A DNA stretch of 64,000 nucleotides from Chitinophagales bacterium (GTDB taxonomy: Bacteria > Bacteroidota > Bacteroidia > Chitinophagales > CAIOSU01), in assembly GCA_026003335.1 (NCBI GenBank), contig BPHB01000001.1:1885001-1949000 (forward strand), in the 5' to 3' direction. Positions 55,948-64,000 of this stretch are shown here, piece after piece (position 1 is the first letter of the stretch; each line of letters begins with the position of its first letter). The notes beneath the pieces are model-generated. The model was not told the DNA's origin and did not search any database. It saw only the letters and a list, made by a program, of their open reading frames with translations. The position numbers and the translations under genes were made by a program.

Positions 55948-57051
55948 TTAGAGATTAAATCTCAAGCCATAATAGTGTACTCCGCTGAAGGGACTGGTTG
56001 CCTGAAAGGCGTAATCCAGCCCAATAGTGGGCGGATTTTCTTTACCTTTTTTAAGCGGAAACTGGAAAGAAGCTCCTGCACTGAAACCGGTAAATACAGT
56101 AGTGCGCTCATTTCCACTGGTCAGTCCCTTCTCCCAGCGATACCCTCCGCGGATCATGAGGTAATCTTTCCACGAGTATTCCAGTCCTCCGCCTACATTA
56201 TCTTTCCCGAAAGAATATGCTGTGTAATTTATAATTACCGAAAGCCGGTGATCATGTGGCAGGGTTTTATCATTTTTAATGTTATCCAGATAAATGTCAT
56301 AAGAGACGCCTATGTTCAGCAGCGAAGGTAATTCATATTTCTCGGTGCGCTGGCTGAGTGACTGCTGATATTCAGCCTCCGGGGCATTTCCGCGAAATAC
56401 CAATCCATCACCGCTGAAACTCATTGGGGTGCCCACGTTGCGCAGTGCAATACCGAATCGGGCATTATCCAGCTTGCCGGTAACATACTGGATGCCCAGG
56501 TCAACGCAAAAGCCGAAGGCGCTCAGGTCGTCAATCTTTTCAGATATTATTCTTACCAGCGCACCGGCATAAATGCGCTTGGAGAACTCCCGTGAAAAAG
56601 CAAGTCCGATATTGAAAAACTGGGGTTTGAAGGTTCCCAACCCTCCTTCAGGATTGGACGTGGTGGTGCGTTGAATGTCTCCGAAATCAAAAGACATCAG
56701 GCTGATGCCAAGCACGTTAGCTTTGCTCTTGCCAAACTTCTGGGCAATGCCGGCCGAGTGAATGTAAATGTCGGAGCCCTGCAGCCAGTGTGCCCGGGAA
56801 AAAACAAATTCCGTTTTGCGGGTAAAAGCCAGACCCGCCACATTGGCATTCATGGCCTCTATGCCCATCACCCGGGAGTTATTCATGCCATGCAGGCCAG
56901 CCAGTCGTATCCACGGGGTAATGGTGAGTTCTGGTGCCCCAGACTCACCGGCACGGTCGGGGTTGCCGGCTTGTACGGCAACCCCGACCGTCAAAATCAA
57001 CAATAACGTAGCATAAGCTTTTCGCATCATGGTTATCGGTTGAATCTCCAT
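55948..57051 (-). CDS. PorV/PorQ family outer membrane protein
   Basis: 367-residue predicted outer membrane beta-barrel with a signal peptide (ends near VQAG) and the family pattern of an N-terminal MNANVAGLAFTRKTEF and W-containing strand region (SRAHWLQGSDIY), closing with a Y-G-L-R-F-N-L strand. PorV and PorQ act in T9SS cargo handling or surface attachment; close paralogs with unknown roles are common. The ATG at 57051 overlaps the preceding stop (TAATG), indicating coupling with the large secreted protein upstream; ATG 57030 or 57027 are alternatives. Confidence 0.78.
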   Translation of the reverse strand: MEIQPITMMRKAYATLLLILTVGVAVQAGNPDRAGESGAPELTITPWIRLAGLHGMNNSRVMGIEAMNANVAGLAFTRKTEFVFSRAHWLQGSDIYIHSAGIAQKFGKSKANVLGISLMSFDFGDIQRTTTSNPEGGLGTFKPQFFNIGLAFSREFSKRIYAGALVRIISEKIDDLSAFGFCVDLGIQYVTGKLDNARFGIALRNVGTPMSFSGDGLVFRGNAPEAEYQQSLSQRTEKYELPSLLNIGVSYDIYLDNIKNDKTLPHDHRLSVIINYTAYSFGKDNVGGGLEYSWKDYLMIRGGYRWEKGLTSGNERTTVFTGFSAGASFQFPLKKGKENPPTIGLDYAFQATSPFSGVHYYGLRFNL

Positions 57052-60000
57052 TAAAATGTATCCAGATCAGTCGGGCGTAATGCTCCGAACCATTTAACTA
57101 CCCTTTCACACACTCCGTCCGCCTTTACGTGAATAAGATAAATGCCACTTGCCACCGGAATACCTTTGCTGTTTTTCAAATCCCAGTCAATGGTATTATC
57201 CAGATTTACCTCTGTTACCGGATTTCCCGGGGAAATATCCGTAGTTACTGCCCTTTCAAATTTGCGGACAATGACTCCATTGAGAGTATAAATAGTTACC
57301 GTGCAGTTGTCCGGCAGGTTGGTAATTTTAATGCGGTTGTCGAGCTGACTGGTTTCGTAGGCCGAATAAGCATAGTAAGGATTGGGCACTACGTTAATCA
57401 GATCGCATGCCGTGCGGGCGGTTTCAGTTTGTTGATATTTTGTTTCCAATCCCCGGGTGGAGAATGCATATTTCGGTGCCCCGTTGTTTGAACCGTCCAC
57501 GTAGAAACGTTTATACGGGACGTTTACCCGTAGCCGTATTTTCACATCATTGGGCACAATACCTTCTTCAGGTGATTTGAGTTCATACCCTGGAGCCAGA
57601 ACGGCCATAGACACCCACATGATTTTGCTGTACACTGAGTTATTGAGTTCAGTGAGCACAATACGATTATTGCCGCTGCCGGCAATAGTGTGAAACAAAT
57701 TGAAGCTATCCAGCATTGCACGCTGCAAAGCCGCACCTTCATCATAGCGTGTGTTCATCACATAGATGTAGTGCTTTCCACCAAACAGAGGCTGTGCTCC
57801 CGGCACCGGACTGCGCACATTGGAAGTAGGATTCCAGATCATATCGCGTCCGTTTTCGGCCACCAGCCAGGAGTCTTCGCCGAACATCATGTTTAGACGT
57901 TCTCCCGTCTCCACATTGATGGCGTAGCCGGGGAACCATGACCGACCGGTATCTTCAGGCAGTTGGTTCTGGCCATGATAACCGTTATAGCGATCCCAGG
58001 ATTTAGCCATACGTATCTGACCCTTCATGGCATGTCCCTCGGTAAGCGCACTATCTTCACCCAATTCAATGACCACACAGCGTGTCCATTTACTTTTATC
58101 GGATGTAAGTACCACATCCACGCTGTGGAGGTTGTGGAGGGTATTTTCGGTGATTCTGAAATAGTTGATGCTGGTAAGGCTTGCCAGATTCACTCGGTAT
58201 CTCCACAGGAAAGCAGGGCCATAGGAATAAGGGGTATTCCAGATACGGGGATCCGCGTTGTAGAGCCCCTTATTTACCCGGTTGGTAGCTAGTCCGTATG
58301 GTGCCCAGGTGCCCCCTAAAATGTTACCAAACACCATGTCAGGGTCATAAAATAACGTGTATCCCCTGCCATCCACAAAGCGATACAAGTGATCATCAAA
58401 AAAGCCCTCAAAGCGATCATTATCTCCCCCGCTGTACTGGCCTGATCGTATCCAGTTTTCCGGATCCTGTACGTTGGAAGCATCGGCTATTCCGGTAAGC
58501 CACCGGTCAAGGGGGTTAGTAAACTCTATGGAAGCCTCAATAAATCCATTGGCGGGGATGTAACCTGCCGAGTCTATCAGATTAACCGCATTGGGGGCTT
58601 TACCCGGTAGATTGACCTGCTTGAGATTAATAGAAATACCATATTCGGCAATCAGTTGCTCGTTGAAGTCGCTGATATTTCTTTCTGAGAGCACAGTATC
58701 CACTTCCAGTGAGCCTGCCTCCCGAATTTCCAGGCGCCAGGTTGCTGCCGGGCTGATATAGTCACAATCATTGGATCCGCGAATGACATAGCATCGCGTA
58801 GTATCTTGCATGGTGAAGATAAAATCCGCATTCTTTACCTTCATCGGGTCATACACTTTCACATCAATAGGACCATGGTTTTCCTTATACTGGATAGGTC
58901 CGTAAAAATGATTAGGGCTGTTGAGGATTTGCATCTCGGAGGAATCGGTGAGTTCCAAACTGATGCCGCTGTTGCCTTCGCCTTCCAGGCGGGTAATTTT
59001 CACTCCATCTCCATACTTGGTTAAAATATCTGTACCTCCTCGTGCCGGCTCGGGCTTATGAGGTATGCCGCTGTATATCTGATAGTTTTTTCTGCCCTGC
59101 AGATAAGGCAGCGCCTGTCCTTTCTCACTGGGCACAGTAGCCGCGATATTATAGGGCTTATAGTTGTTGTAGGCGTAAGCAATAGCTGTGAAATAGTAGG
59201 TTTTGTGATTGACCAGGCTCTTGGAGCCGGAAGCAAACTGGTCTTCGGTGATGCGAAAAGTCTTGCGGATACCGTTATTGGCTCCGTCCACCATGAGCTT
59301 GGGCACATCGGCATTCAGAGTAGCATCGTAATAGTAGTTTATGATTTTGCTTACCCCATCCCGTACATCTACTTGTGCAATAAGACGGGCTTTGCTGACA
59401 TCTTCCAGTTCCTGCACACTCACTTGAGCATTTTTCAACTGATAAAGCTTATAGCCCTGAAATTTATAGGTAGTGTCGGTAATGGTGGAATCACTTTGTG
59501 CCAGAGCAGCAGCCACCGGGTCCACCTCTTCATAGGCCTCATTAAAATTATTGGAACCGGGCAGGTTGACAAGGGAAATAATCAGTTCCCTGTCCAGTTC
59601 ACGAATGACGAGTGTAGGCGCATCCGGGCCATCTACCAGCTTAAAGCAGTTATCAAAAAGGGCCTGCGCTTTGTCTGAAGCCGGACCGATGGTGGTTTCA
59701 AACGAAGGACAAGGATAGACTCCTGAAGGTCTTACCCACACTACTCCTACGGTAATGTTATTGACATCACCGGGCTTCAGGGTAAAGGGCCCGGAAGATT
59801 GCAGGAACCGCCTGTCGGCAGGAATATTGTTAACTGAGCACTCTGACCAGAATGTAGGATACGGTGCATCCGGAGGATTACTGGGGAACATGTACTTGGT
59901 ACATTGCGAACCGCCATAGGCATCCGGGGCATCCTGGGTGAAGCAGGTATTGTCTTTCCAGAATCCGGTCATGTAGTTGTAGTAGTGCACAGCCGTTTCT

Positions 60001-61154
60001 GGGTTGCCCTGTACTGTAAAATCGTTATTGTAATAGGTGAAAGTAGACATGCCCAGTTGCCTGCGCACCCCGTTGGAATCAGGATCGCTGAGCGGGCCTT
60101 CAAAATAATCTACTCCGACCAGGGGAGGCGTGTTTCCATACCCTCTTGAAGCACAATCCGGGTCGGTAGCCGTACCGTTGTAACAGATACCCAAACTGCG
60201 GGAGGTATCGCATCCCACATAGTCGTTGTTGTAACAACCCAGATCGGGATCCACCCACTGAGCCATGTAAAAACTGCCGATGGTGCTGGAACCCTTATTG
60301 ATGAGTTTGTATCGGTAGAAGGTCATGTCGTTTACCTCATCACTGGTAGCAAAAGCAAAAGCAAGTGCGTTCACCTGAATGCCGATAGCCTCCCCTCCGG
60401 TTTCGGTATGAATATTCCCTTTATCATTATAAACCCAGAAAATCATCTGGTCCGCATAGACGTTGCCTTCACCACACTCGGGGTTAATAACCGGGAAGTC
60501 GCATTTGGTTGGATCATAAAGACCATCGCCATCTGCATCATAGAAAGGGGCCAGCTCATCCAGTATGGGCATGGTTGCGCCCGATACGCTTTTGGTACGG
60601 AGATTTCCTTTTGCAGGCCATTCCAGAATAGACTCTGGAATATCACTTTCATTAATATTGCCGCCTGTGGCCTGACACAAAGCAAGCATGGCATCTATAT
60701 CAGCTCCGTTGACTTTCCAGAAGCGGTTGTAGTCGTCACAGGTTTCTTTTGTCACTGAACCTGAACCATCCAGAGGGCCGGGCCAGAAGTCATTTCCGCT
60801 CTGGCGATAGGTTTGGGCAGCTACCTTCAGATTTCCCCCGGCATCAATACCTCCTAGCCAGATAGCACCTGCAAACAGCGAGTGTACTGAATTGGCGGAT
60901 CCCGCGGGCACCTTGGGTATTTCATAGCGGGCATCATTCAGATTCCACCAGAGGTCACCCCCGTTCAGCAAGGTTGTGCGCACATTATTGATATCCAAAT
61001 CAATCTGAGCTGAGGCCGGTGAACACGAGGCAGCTAACCCTTTGTAATAAGAAGAGGTTTTGCCTGAACCGATATTTTCTTTTGCCATCATCCCGCTCAC
61101 CGAGCAGGCAAAAATCAGAACGGCAATTTTTTTACGGATGCTCATGACTAACAT
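57051..61154 (-). CDS. Large secreted protein with FlgD-like/T9SS-type C-terminus
   Basis: 1367 residues from ATG 61154; a TTG at 61166 overlaps the receptor stop and is less likely. Signal peptide ends near MMA. The body is a Bacteroidota-specific extracellular protein with calcium-loop-like DADGDGLYDP near 190 and many aromatic/Asp-rich segments; no catalytic domain recognised. C-terminal about 100 residues look FlgD-like or sorting-domain-like (NVVPNPYYAYS; VTIYTLNGVIVRKFE; GIPVASGIYLIHV). It lies 8 bases after a TonB-dependent receptor and overlaps the PorV/PorQ gene, an arrangement that recurs in this phylum. Function unknown. Confidence 0.75.
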   Translation of the reverse strand: MLVMSIRKKIAVLIFACSVSGMMAKENIGSGKTSSYYKGLAASCSPASAQIDLDINNVRTTLLNGGDLWWNLNDARYEIPKVPAGSANSVHSLFAGAIWLGGIDAGGNLKVAAQTYRQSGNDFWPGPLDGSGSVTKETCDDYNRFWKVNGADIDAMLALCQATGGNINESDIPESILEWPAKGNLRTKSVSGATMPILDELAPFYDADGDGLYDPTKCDFPVINPECGEGNVYADQMIFWVYNDKGNIHTETGGEAIGIQVNALAFAFATSDEVNDMTFYRYKLINKGSSTIGSFYMAQWVDPDLGCYNNDYVGCDTSRSLGICYNGTATDPDCASRGYGNTPPLVGVDYFEGPLSDPDSNGVRRQLGMSTFTYYNNDFTVQGNPETAVHYYNYMTGFWKDNTCFTQDAPDAYGGSQCTKYMFPSNPPDAPYPTFWSECSVNNIPADRRFLQSSGPFTLKPGDVNNITVGVVWVRPSGVYPCPSFETTIGPASDKAQALFDNCFKLVDGPDAPTLVIRELDRELIISLVNLPGSNNFNEAYEEVDPVAAALAQSDSTITDTTYKFQGYKLYQLKNAQVSVQELEDVSKARLIAQVDVRDGVSKIINYYYDATLNADVPKLMVDGANNGIRKTFRITEDQFASGSKSLVNHKTYYFTAIAYAYNNYKPYNIAATVPSEKGQALPYLQGRKNYQIYSGIPHKPEPARGGTDILTKYGDGVKITRLEGEGNSGISLELTDSSEMQILNSPNHFYGPIQYKENHGPIDVKVYDPMKVKNADFIFTMQDTTRCYVIRGSNDCDYISPAATWRLEIREAGSLEVDTVLSERNISDFNEQLIAEYGISINLKQVNLPGKAPNAVNLIDSAGYIPANGFIEASIEFTNPLDRWLTGIADASNVQDPENWIRSGQYSGGDNDRFEGFFDDHLYRFVDGRGYTLFYDPDMVFGNILGGTWAPYGLATNRVNKGLYNADPRIWNTPYSYGPAFLWRYRVNLASLTSINYFRITENTLHNLHSVDVVLTSDKSKWTRCVVIELGEDSALTEGHAMKGQIRMAKSWDRYNGYHGQNQLPEDTGRSWFPGYAINVETGERLNMMFGEDSWLVAENGRDMIWNPTSNVRSPVPGAQPLFGGKHYIYVMNTRYDEGAALQRAMLDSFNLFHTIAGSGNNRIVLTELNNSVYSKIMWVSMAVLAPGYELKSPEEGIVPNDVKIRLRVNVPYKRFYVDGSNNGAPKYAFSTRGLETKYQQTETARTACDLINVVPNPYYAYSAYETSQLDNRIKITNLPDNCTVTIYTLNGVIVRKFERAVTTDISPGNPVTEVNLDNTIDWDLKNSKGIPVASGIYLIHVKADGVCERVVKWFGALRPTDLDTF

Positions 61155-61162
61155 TTTTCGGT

Positions 61163-64000
61163 TCAAAATTTAAAGATTGCACCCAGCCGAATTTGGCGGG
61201 GAAGGCTGTAATTGCTGTTTCTTGCACCGGTCGGATCAAAGCCGGTTGAAACAAAGGCACGGTACATGTCGATATACGATTGCGCATTTACCTGATTGGC
61301 TATGTCTTGCTGACCCAGCTCTGAAGCCAGATAACCATCGTCATTTGGATTGCCCGTGTAAGGATAGACTTTGATGACATTTTTGGTATTAAGGAGATTC
61401 TGGATAATGAGGTACACCTGCAGATAGAGGTTTCTTCTTGTTTTACCCTCATCGGTGTTGCGGAAGTTCAGCTTAAAGTCTTTCTGCACGCGGAGATCAA
61501 TTCTGAAGTTCCATGGCAGTCGTGAGCCGTTGATATCGCCCGAGAGAATGCGTCTGGTAGCCACACCGGTAACTGCTTCAGGAGTTGGGTTTTCCTGGGC
61601 TGTATAGGGCTCACCGGAGCGGGCACGCACAGTGAGGTTTATAAAAGCATTGGAAAAGATATCTACATTCCGGATTCTGGGTCCGTTGTAATCTTTACCC
61701 TCCCCATAGCCGTAGTCAATAGAGGCGGCAATATTATGTCTGGAGTCATAATCCAGTGGAAATACTGTGCGCAGGTTGGGCTGGTTAGCGCTGACTATAT
61801 TGCGCTGGGAGGTGGCACTCGACCCAGTGCCTTCAGCCCATTGGATTGTGTAATTGAGGCGCAATGCGATGTTGCTGGTGCGTGTTTTTCTGAGATCATA
61901 AGCTACTGAAAAACCTTTCACATTGCCCACATCAAAGTTGCCAAATGTGTTATAGGCCACCGGATAGAAGTACGGTATAGCAGTAACCTGCACCATGTCT
62001 TTCAGGTTGCGGTAAAAAGCCGACAGCGTAATGGCGGAGTTGGACGTTACCAGCTGCCGGAAGCCGAGCTGGTAATCAATAGTCTGTTCGGCTTTCAGAT
62101 TAGGGTTATTGACAAAGCCTCCGATATTGCTTTCCAGGAAAAGCCAGTCAGTGGGTGAAGTTCTCAGCCCCGTAGGAGGTCGTTGACTGAGAATATCAAA
62201 GTGCGCAAAGAAGGAAGCCTCGTCAGTAAGATTGAATGAAAACGCTATACGGGGCATAATGGTAATCTGAGGCTCATAGTCTTTAAAAGATTCATTAGGG
62301 TCATAATTTTCATCTCCTATTTTGATGTTGGGGTCTACCAGGTAGGGAATTACCCGACTTTGTCCGGGTGCAAACAGCAGCTTGGGATTGGTGGTCTCTA
62401 CGCCTTCGGCCGTATACCATGTATCTCCGTTACGATAACCCGTAGGGGTAGGATTGAGCTTGGATGGATTATCTACATACACAACGAAGTCATCGCCTAT
62501 GTTGGCGGGTATGGAAACAGAAGGATCCAGTTTTCCACGCGCTTCACCCACCGTATATGCCCGATAGAGGGTATACGGGTCACGAAGCACTTTCTGGTTG
62601 GCATCAAAGCGGTCAATACGCACCCCTATGTTGAAGAGAATGTCTTTGAAGTTGAATTTATCCTGGATATAGGCCGCCATATAGATGGGCCGATGTGAAC
62701 CGATAGGACGGGTGTAGTTGCCTTCGGCATCCTTTTGTTTAAAAAAGTCTTCAAAGGAAGGCTCACTGGTAAGGCGGTTACCCTTATAGTCATATCCAAA
62801 ATAACTGACATAGGAATTGCCGTTGTTGAGCAACTCGTCAGCGCTGAACATGTCCAGTGAAAAGAAATCGGGAGGTAAGGCATCTATATTGACCCACGAA
62901 CGGTTGGTGGGGTCTCCGAAAAGTTTCTTTCGGAGATTACGGTCAAAAGTGCTTTGCTGGCTGGCGCTATAGGGGCGATCATAGAGGATCGTATCATTTT
63001 CGCTGAACACGGGACGATTGGGGTCATCCCAGGCATAGATTTCCCCATCAATCAGTAGCTTCGGATTGCTGCGGTCCAGACCTACTATATGCTTGTTGGC
63101 CAGTTGCCGCATGAGTTCCCACAAGCCTATAGAGCCGATAGAATATCCTCTTAGGATGAGCTGTTCAAATTCAAAGCCGAATTCCAATGCGTGTTTGCTG
63201 CGTGCAGCTGAACCCGGCTTCAGTATATCTACGGAAGCCTGCAGGCTTATACGATACTGCTGCTGATCACCCGGCTCGGAGTTGCCCGGGTTATTGATGC
63301 CATAGCCATTATATTGCCGACCGGTATTGAACCATATTCCATGCGGCACCCGCGGGCGATCACCATTGCGAAGCGCATTGTTCAGAATAATCTGGTCCAG
63401 ATTGGTTATGGAAGGGGCAATCCATTGGCCATTAACAAAACTACCCTCGGCAAGTTGATAAAGTCGCGAGGTAAAAGCCGTGCCAGTAGGATTTACATCA
63501 GCGGGAGTGAAAACCACAAGGGCGCTGCTGTCACCGGTTTGCAGATGACCCTGAAGCCCGGTAAGCGAATCGCGACCGAAGGCGTAAGTAGGCACCCGTG
63601 TGATGTCAAACTTTCCGATGTATCCGTAATCAAAAAGCCGGTCGCCATGGTCGTCATCCATGTACTGATTATATACGCGGGTAAAATCAAACTGCAGGGA
63701 GTAGTATGCATTCTGAAAAGCACTTTTTCTTTCCTCTCCATCCTGCCCTCCGGATCTCTGGCCAAAGCGCTGCAAAAAACGGCCATATACACGCCAGGTA
63801 TTTTCTTGCACCATCGGGTTGTTGATGTAGTTAAACATCGTGTAGCGATCCACCCAGTCATGCCGTCTGACGTAATCATAGCTCCCCCCGAAAGTCAGGT
63901 TGATATTATCGGTCAGGGAAAAGTCCAGTTTGCCCGAAGCCGAATAGTTATTCTCCACCACGTTAGGTTTGGTTTTCACTTTTTCAATATCCTCAGCCGT
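61163..64000 (-). CDS. TonB-dependent receptor, N-terminus beyond window
   Basis: At least 945 residues of an outer membrane receptor barrel; the frame stays open to the right edge (TAEDIEKVKTKP before the first internal Met), so the signal peptide, carboxypeptidase-regulatory-like domain and plug lie outside. Visible barrel features are alternating strands such as YMAAYIQDKFNFKDILFNI, LNYTIQWAEG, and the C-terminal strand RQIRLGAIFKF with terminal Phe. First visible gene of the trio receptor, large secreted protein, PorV/PorQ. Substrate unknown. Confidence 0.88.
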   Translation of the reverse strand, partial: TAEDIEKVKTKPNVVENNYSASGKLDFSLTDNINLTFGGSYDYVRRHDWVDRYTMFNYINNPMVQENTWRVYGRFLQRFGQRSGGQDGEERKSAFQNAYYSLQFDFTRVYNQYMDDDHGDRLFDYGYIGKFDITRVPTYAFGRDSLTGLQGHLQTGDSSALVVFTPADVNPTGTAFTSRLYQLAEGSFVNGQWIAPSITNLDQIILNNALRNGDRPRVPHGIWFNTGRQYNGYGINNPGNSEPGDQQQYRISLQASVDILKPGSAARSKHALEFGFEFEQLILRGYSIGSIGLWELMRQLANKHIVGLDRSNPKLLIDGEIYAWDDPNRPVFSENDTILYDRPYSASQQSTFDRNLRKKLFGDPTNRSWVNIDALPPDFFSLDMFSADELLNNGNSYVSYFGYDYKGNRLTSEPSFEDFFKQKDAEGNYTRPIGSHRPIYMAAYIQDKFNFKDILFNIGVRIDRFDANQKVLRDPYTLYRAYTVGEARGKLDPSVSIPANIGDDFVVYVDNPSKLNPTPTGYRNGDTWYTAEGVETTNPKLLFAPGQSRVIPYLVDPNIKIGDENYDPNESFKDYEPQITIMPRIAFSFNLTDEASFFAHFDILSQRPPTGLRTSPTDWLFLESNIGGFVNNPNLKAEQTIDYQLGFRQLVTSNSAITLSAFYRNLKDMVQVTAIPYFYPVAYNTFGNFDVGNVKGFSVAYDLRKTRTSNIALRLNYTIQWAEGTGSSATSQRNIVSANQPNLRTVFPLDYDSRHNIAASIDYGYGEGKDYNGPRIRNVDIFSNAFINLTVRARSGEPYTAQENPTPEAVTGVATRRILSGDINGSRLPWNFRIDLRVQKDFKLNFRNTDEGKTRRNLYLQVYLIIQNLLNTKNVIKVYPYTGNPNDDGYLASELGQQDIANQVNAQSYIDMYRAFVSTGFDPTGARNSNYSLPRQIRLGAIFKF

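Overview
The window reads as a chromosome segment of a member of the Bacteroidota. The evidence is several predicted type IX secretion system (T9SS) cargo proteins with type A or type B C-terminal sorting domains, a PorV/PorQ family outer membrane protein, SprB-like repeats, OlsF-type ornithine lipid synthase, the kynurenine-pathway gene set common in this phylum, near absence of Shine-Dalgarno sequences, and promoters of the TTTG...TAnnTTTG kind. I saw no plasmid, phage, IS, CRISPR, rRNA or tRNA feature. The closest order cannot be named safely from sequence reading alone.

Layout. 0-5.5 kb: a MoeB/ThiF-rhodanese protein cut by the left edge, OlsF, an atypical SDR and the last two enzymes of a kynurenine catabolic branch (3-hydroxyanthranilate dioxygenase and ACMS decarboxylase). 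5.7-11.7 kb: CHAD protein, YceI lipoprotein, PaaN and a long membrane-type FadE with a TetR-type operator in front. 11.7-15.4 kb: a damaged region. A radical SAM gene lacks its 5' end, a PhoD-like gene lacks its 5' end, a TPR lipoprotein gene lacks its 3' end and carries a nonsense codon, and a GH3 gene lacks its 3' end. Together these mark a block of about 2.85 kb placed between two broken resident genes. 15.4-31.6 kb, minus strand: GH3, lptB, recJ, a secreted subtilase, kynurenine monooxygenase, a 2081-residue glycine-rich surface protein, kynureninase and a glutamine amidotransferase. 31.7-40.1 kb: a POT peptide transporter, divergent from a tetR-fadN-fadA-fadE beta-oxidation operon. 40-47 kb: aroE, a TPR protein, an M1 peptidase with a barrel-like tail, and an ALDH7-type dehydrogenase broken by one base. 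47-55 kb: a frameshifted T9SS type B protein, then a surface-glycan group (flippase, FkbM methyltransferase, CMP-ulosonate-type cytidylyltransferase, MptE/DUF115-like protein, HpcH/HpaI aldolase) with a sharp base-composition step inside it. 55-64 kb: HIT and greA, then an operon-like trio (TonB-dependent receptor, large secreted protein, PorV/PorQ protein), the receptor being cut by the right edge.

How the genes fit together. Fatty acid oxidation is the clearest theme. The TetR protein at 33.5 kb probably represses its own operon and also the fadE gene 24 kb away, because the same TTACCAAAC-N4-GTTTGGTAA palindrome sits on both promoters. Tryptophan breakdown is the second theme: KMO, kynureninase, 3-HAO and ACMSD are all present but scattered over 26 kb. 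Protein secretion and surface decoration (T9SS cargo, PorV/PorQ, glycan operon) is the third. The strongest leads for follow-up are the TetR palindrome regulon, the 2.85-kb replacement block, the glycan operon with a pyruvate-type aldolase beside a CMP-sugar synthetase, and the glycine-rich beta-helix protein.
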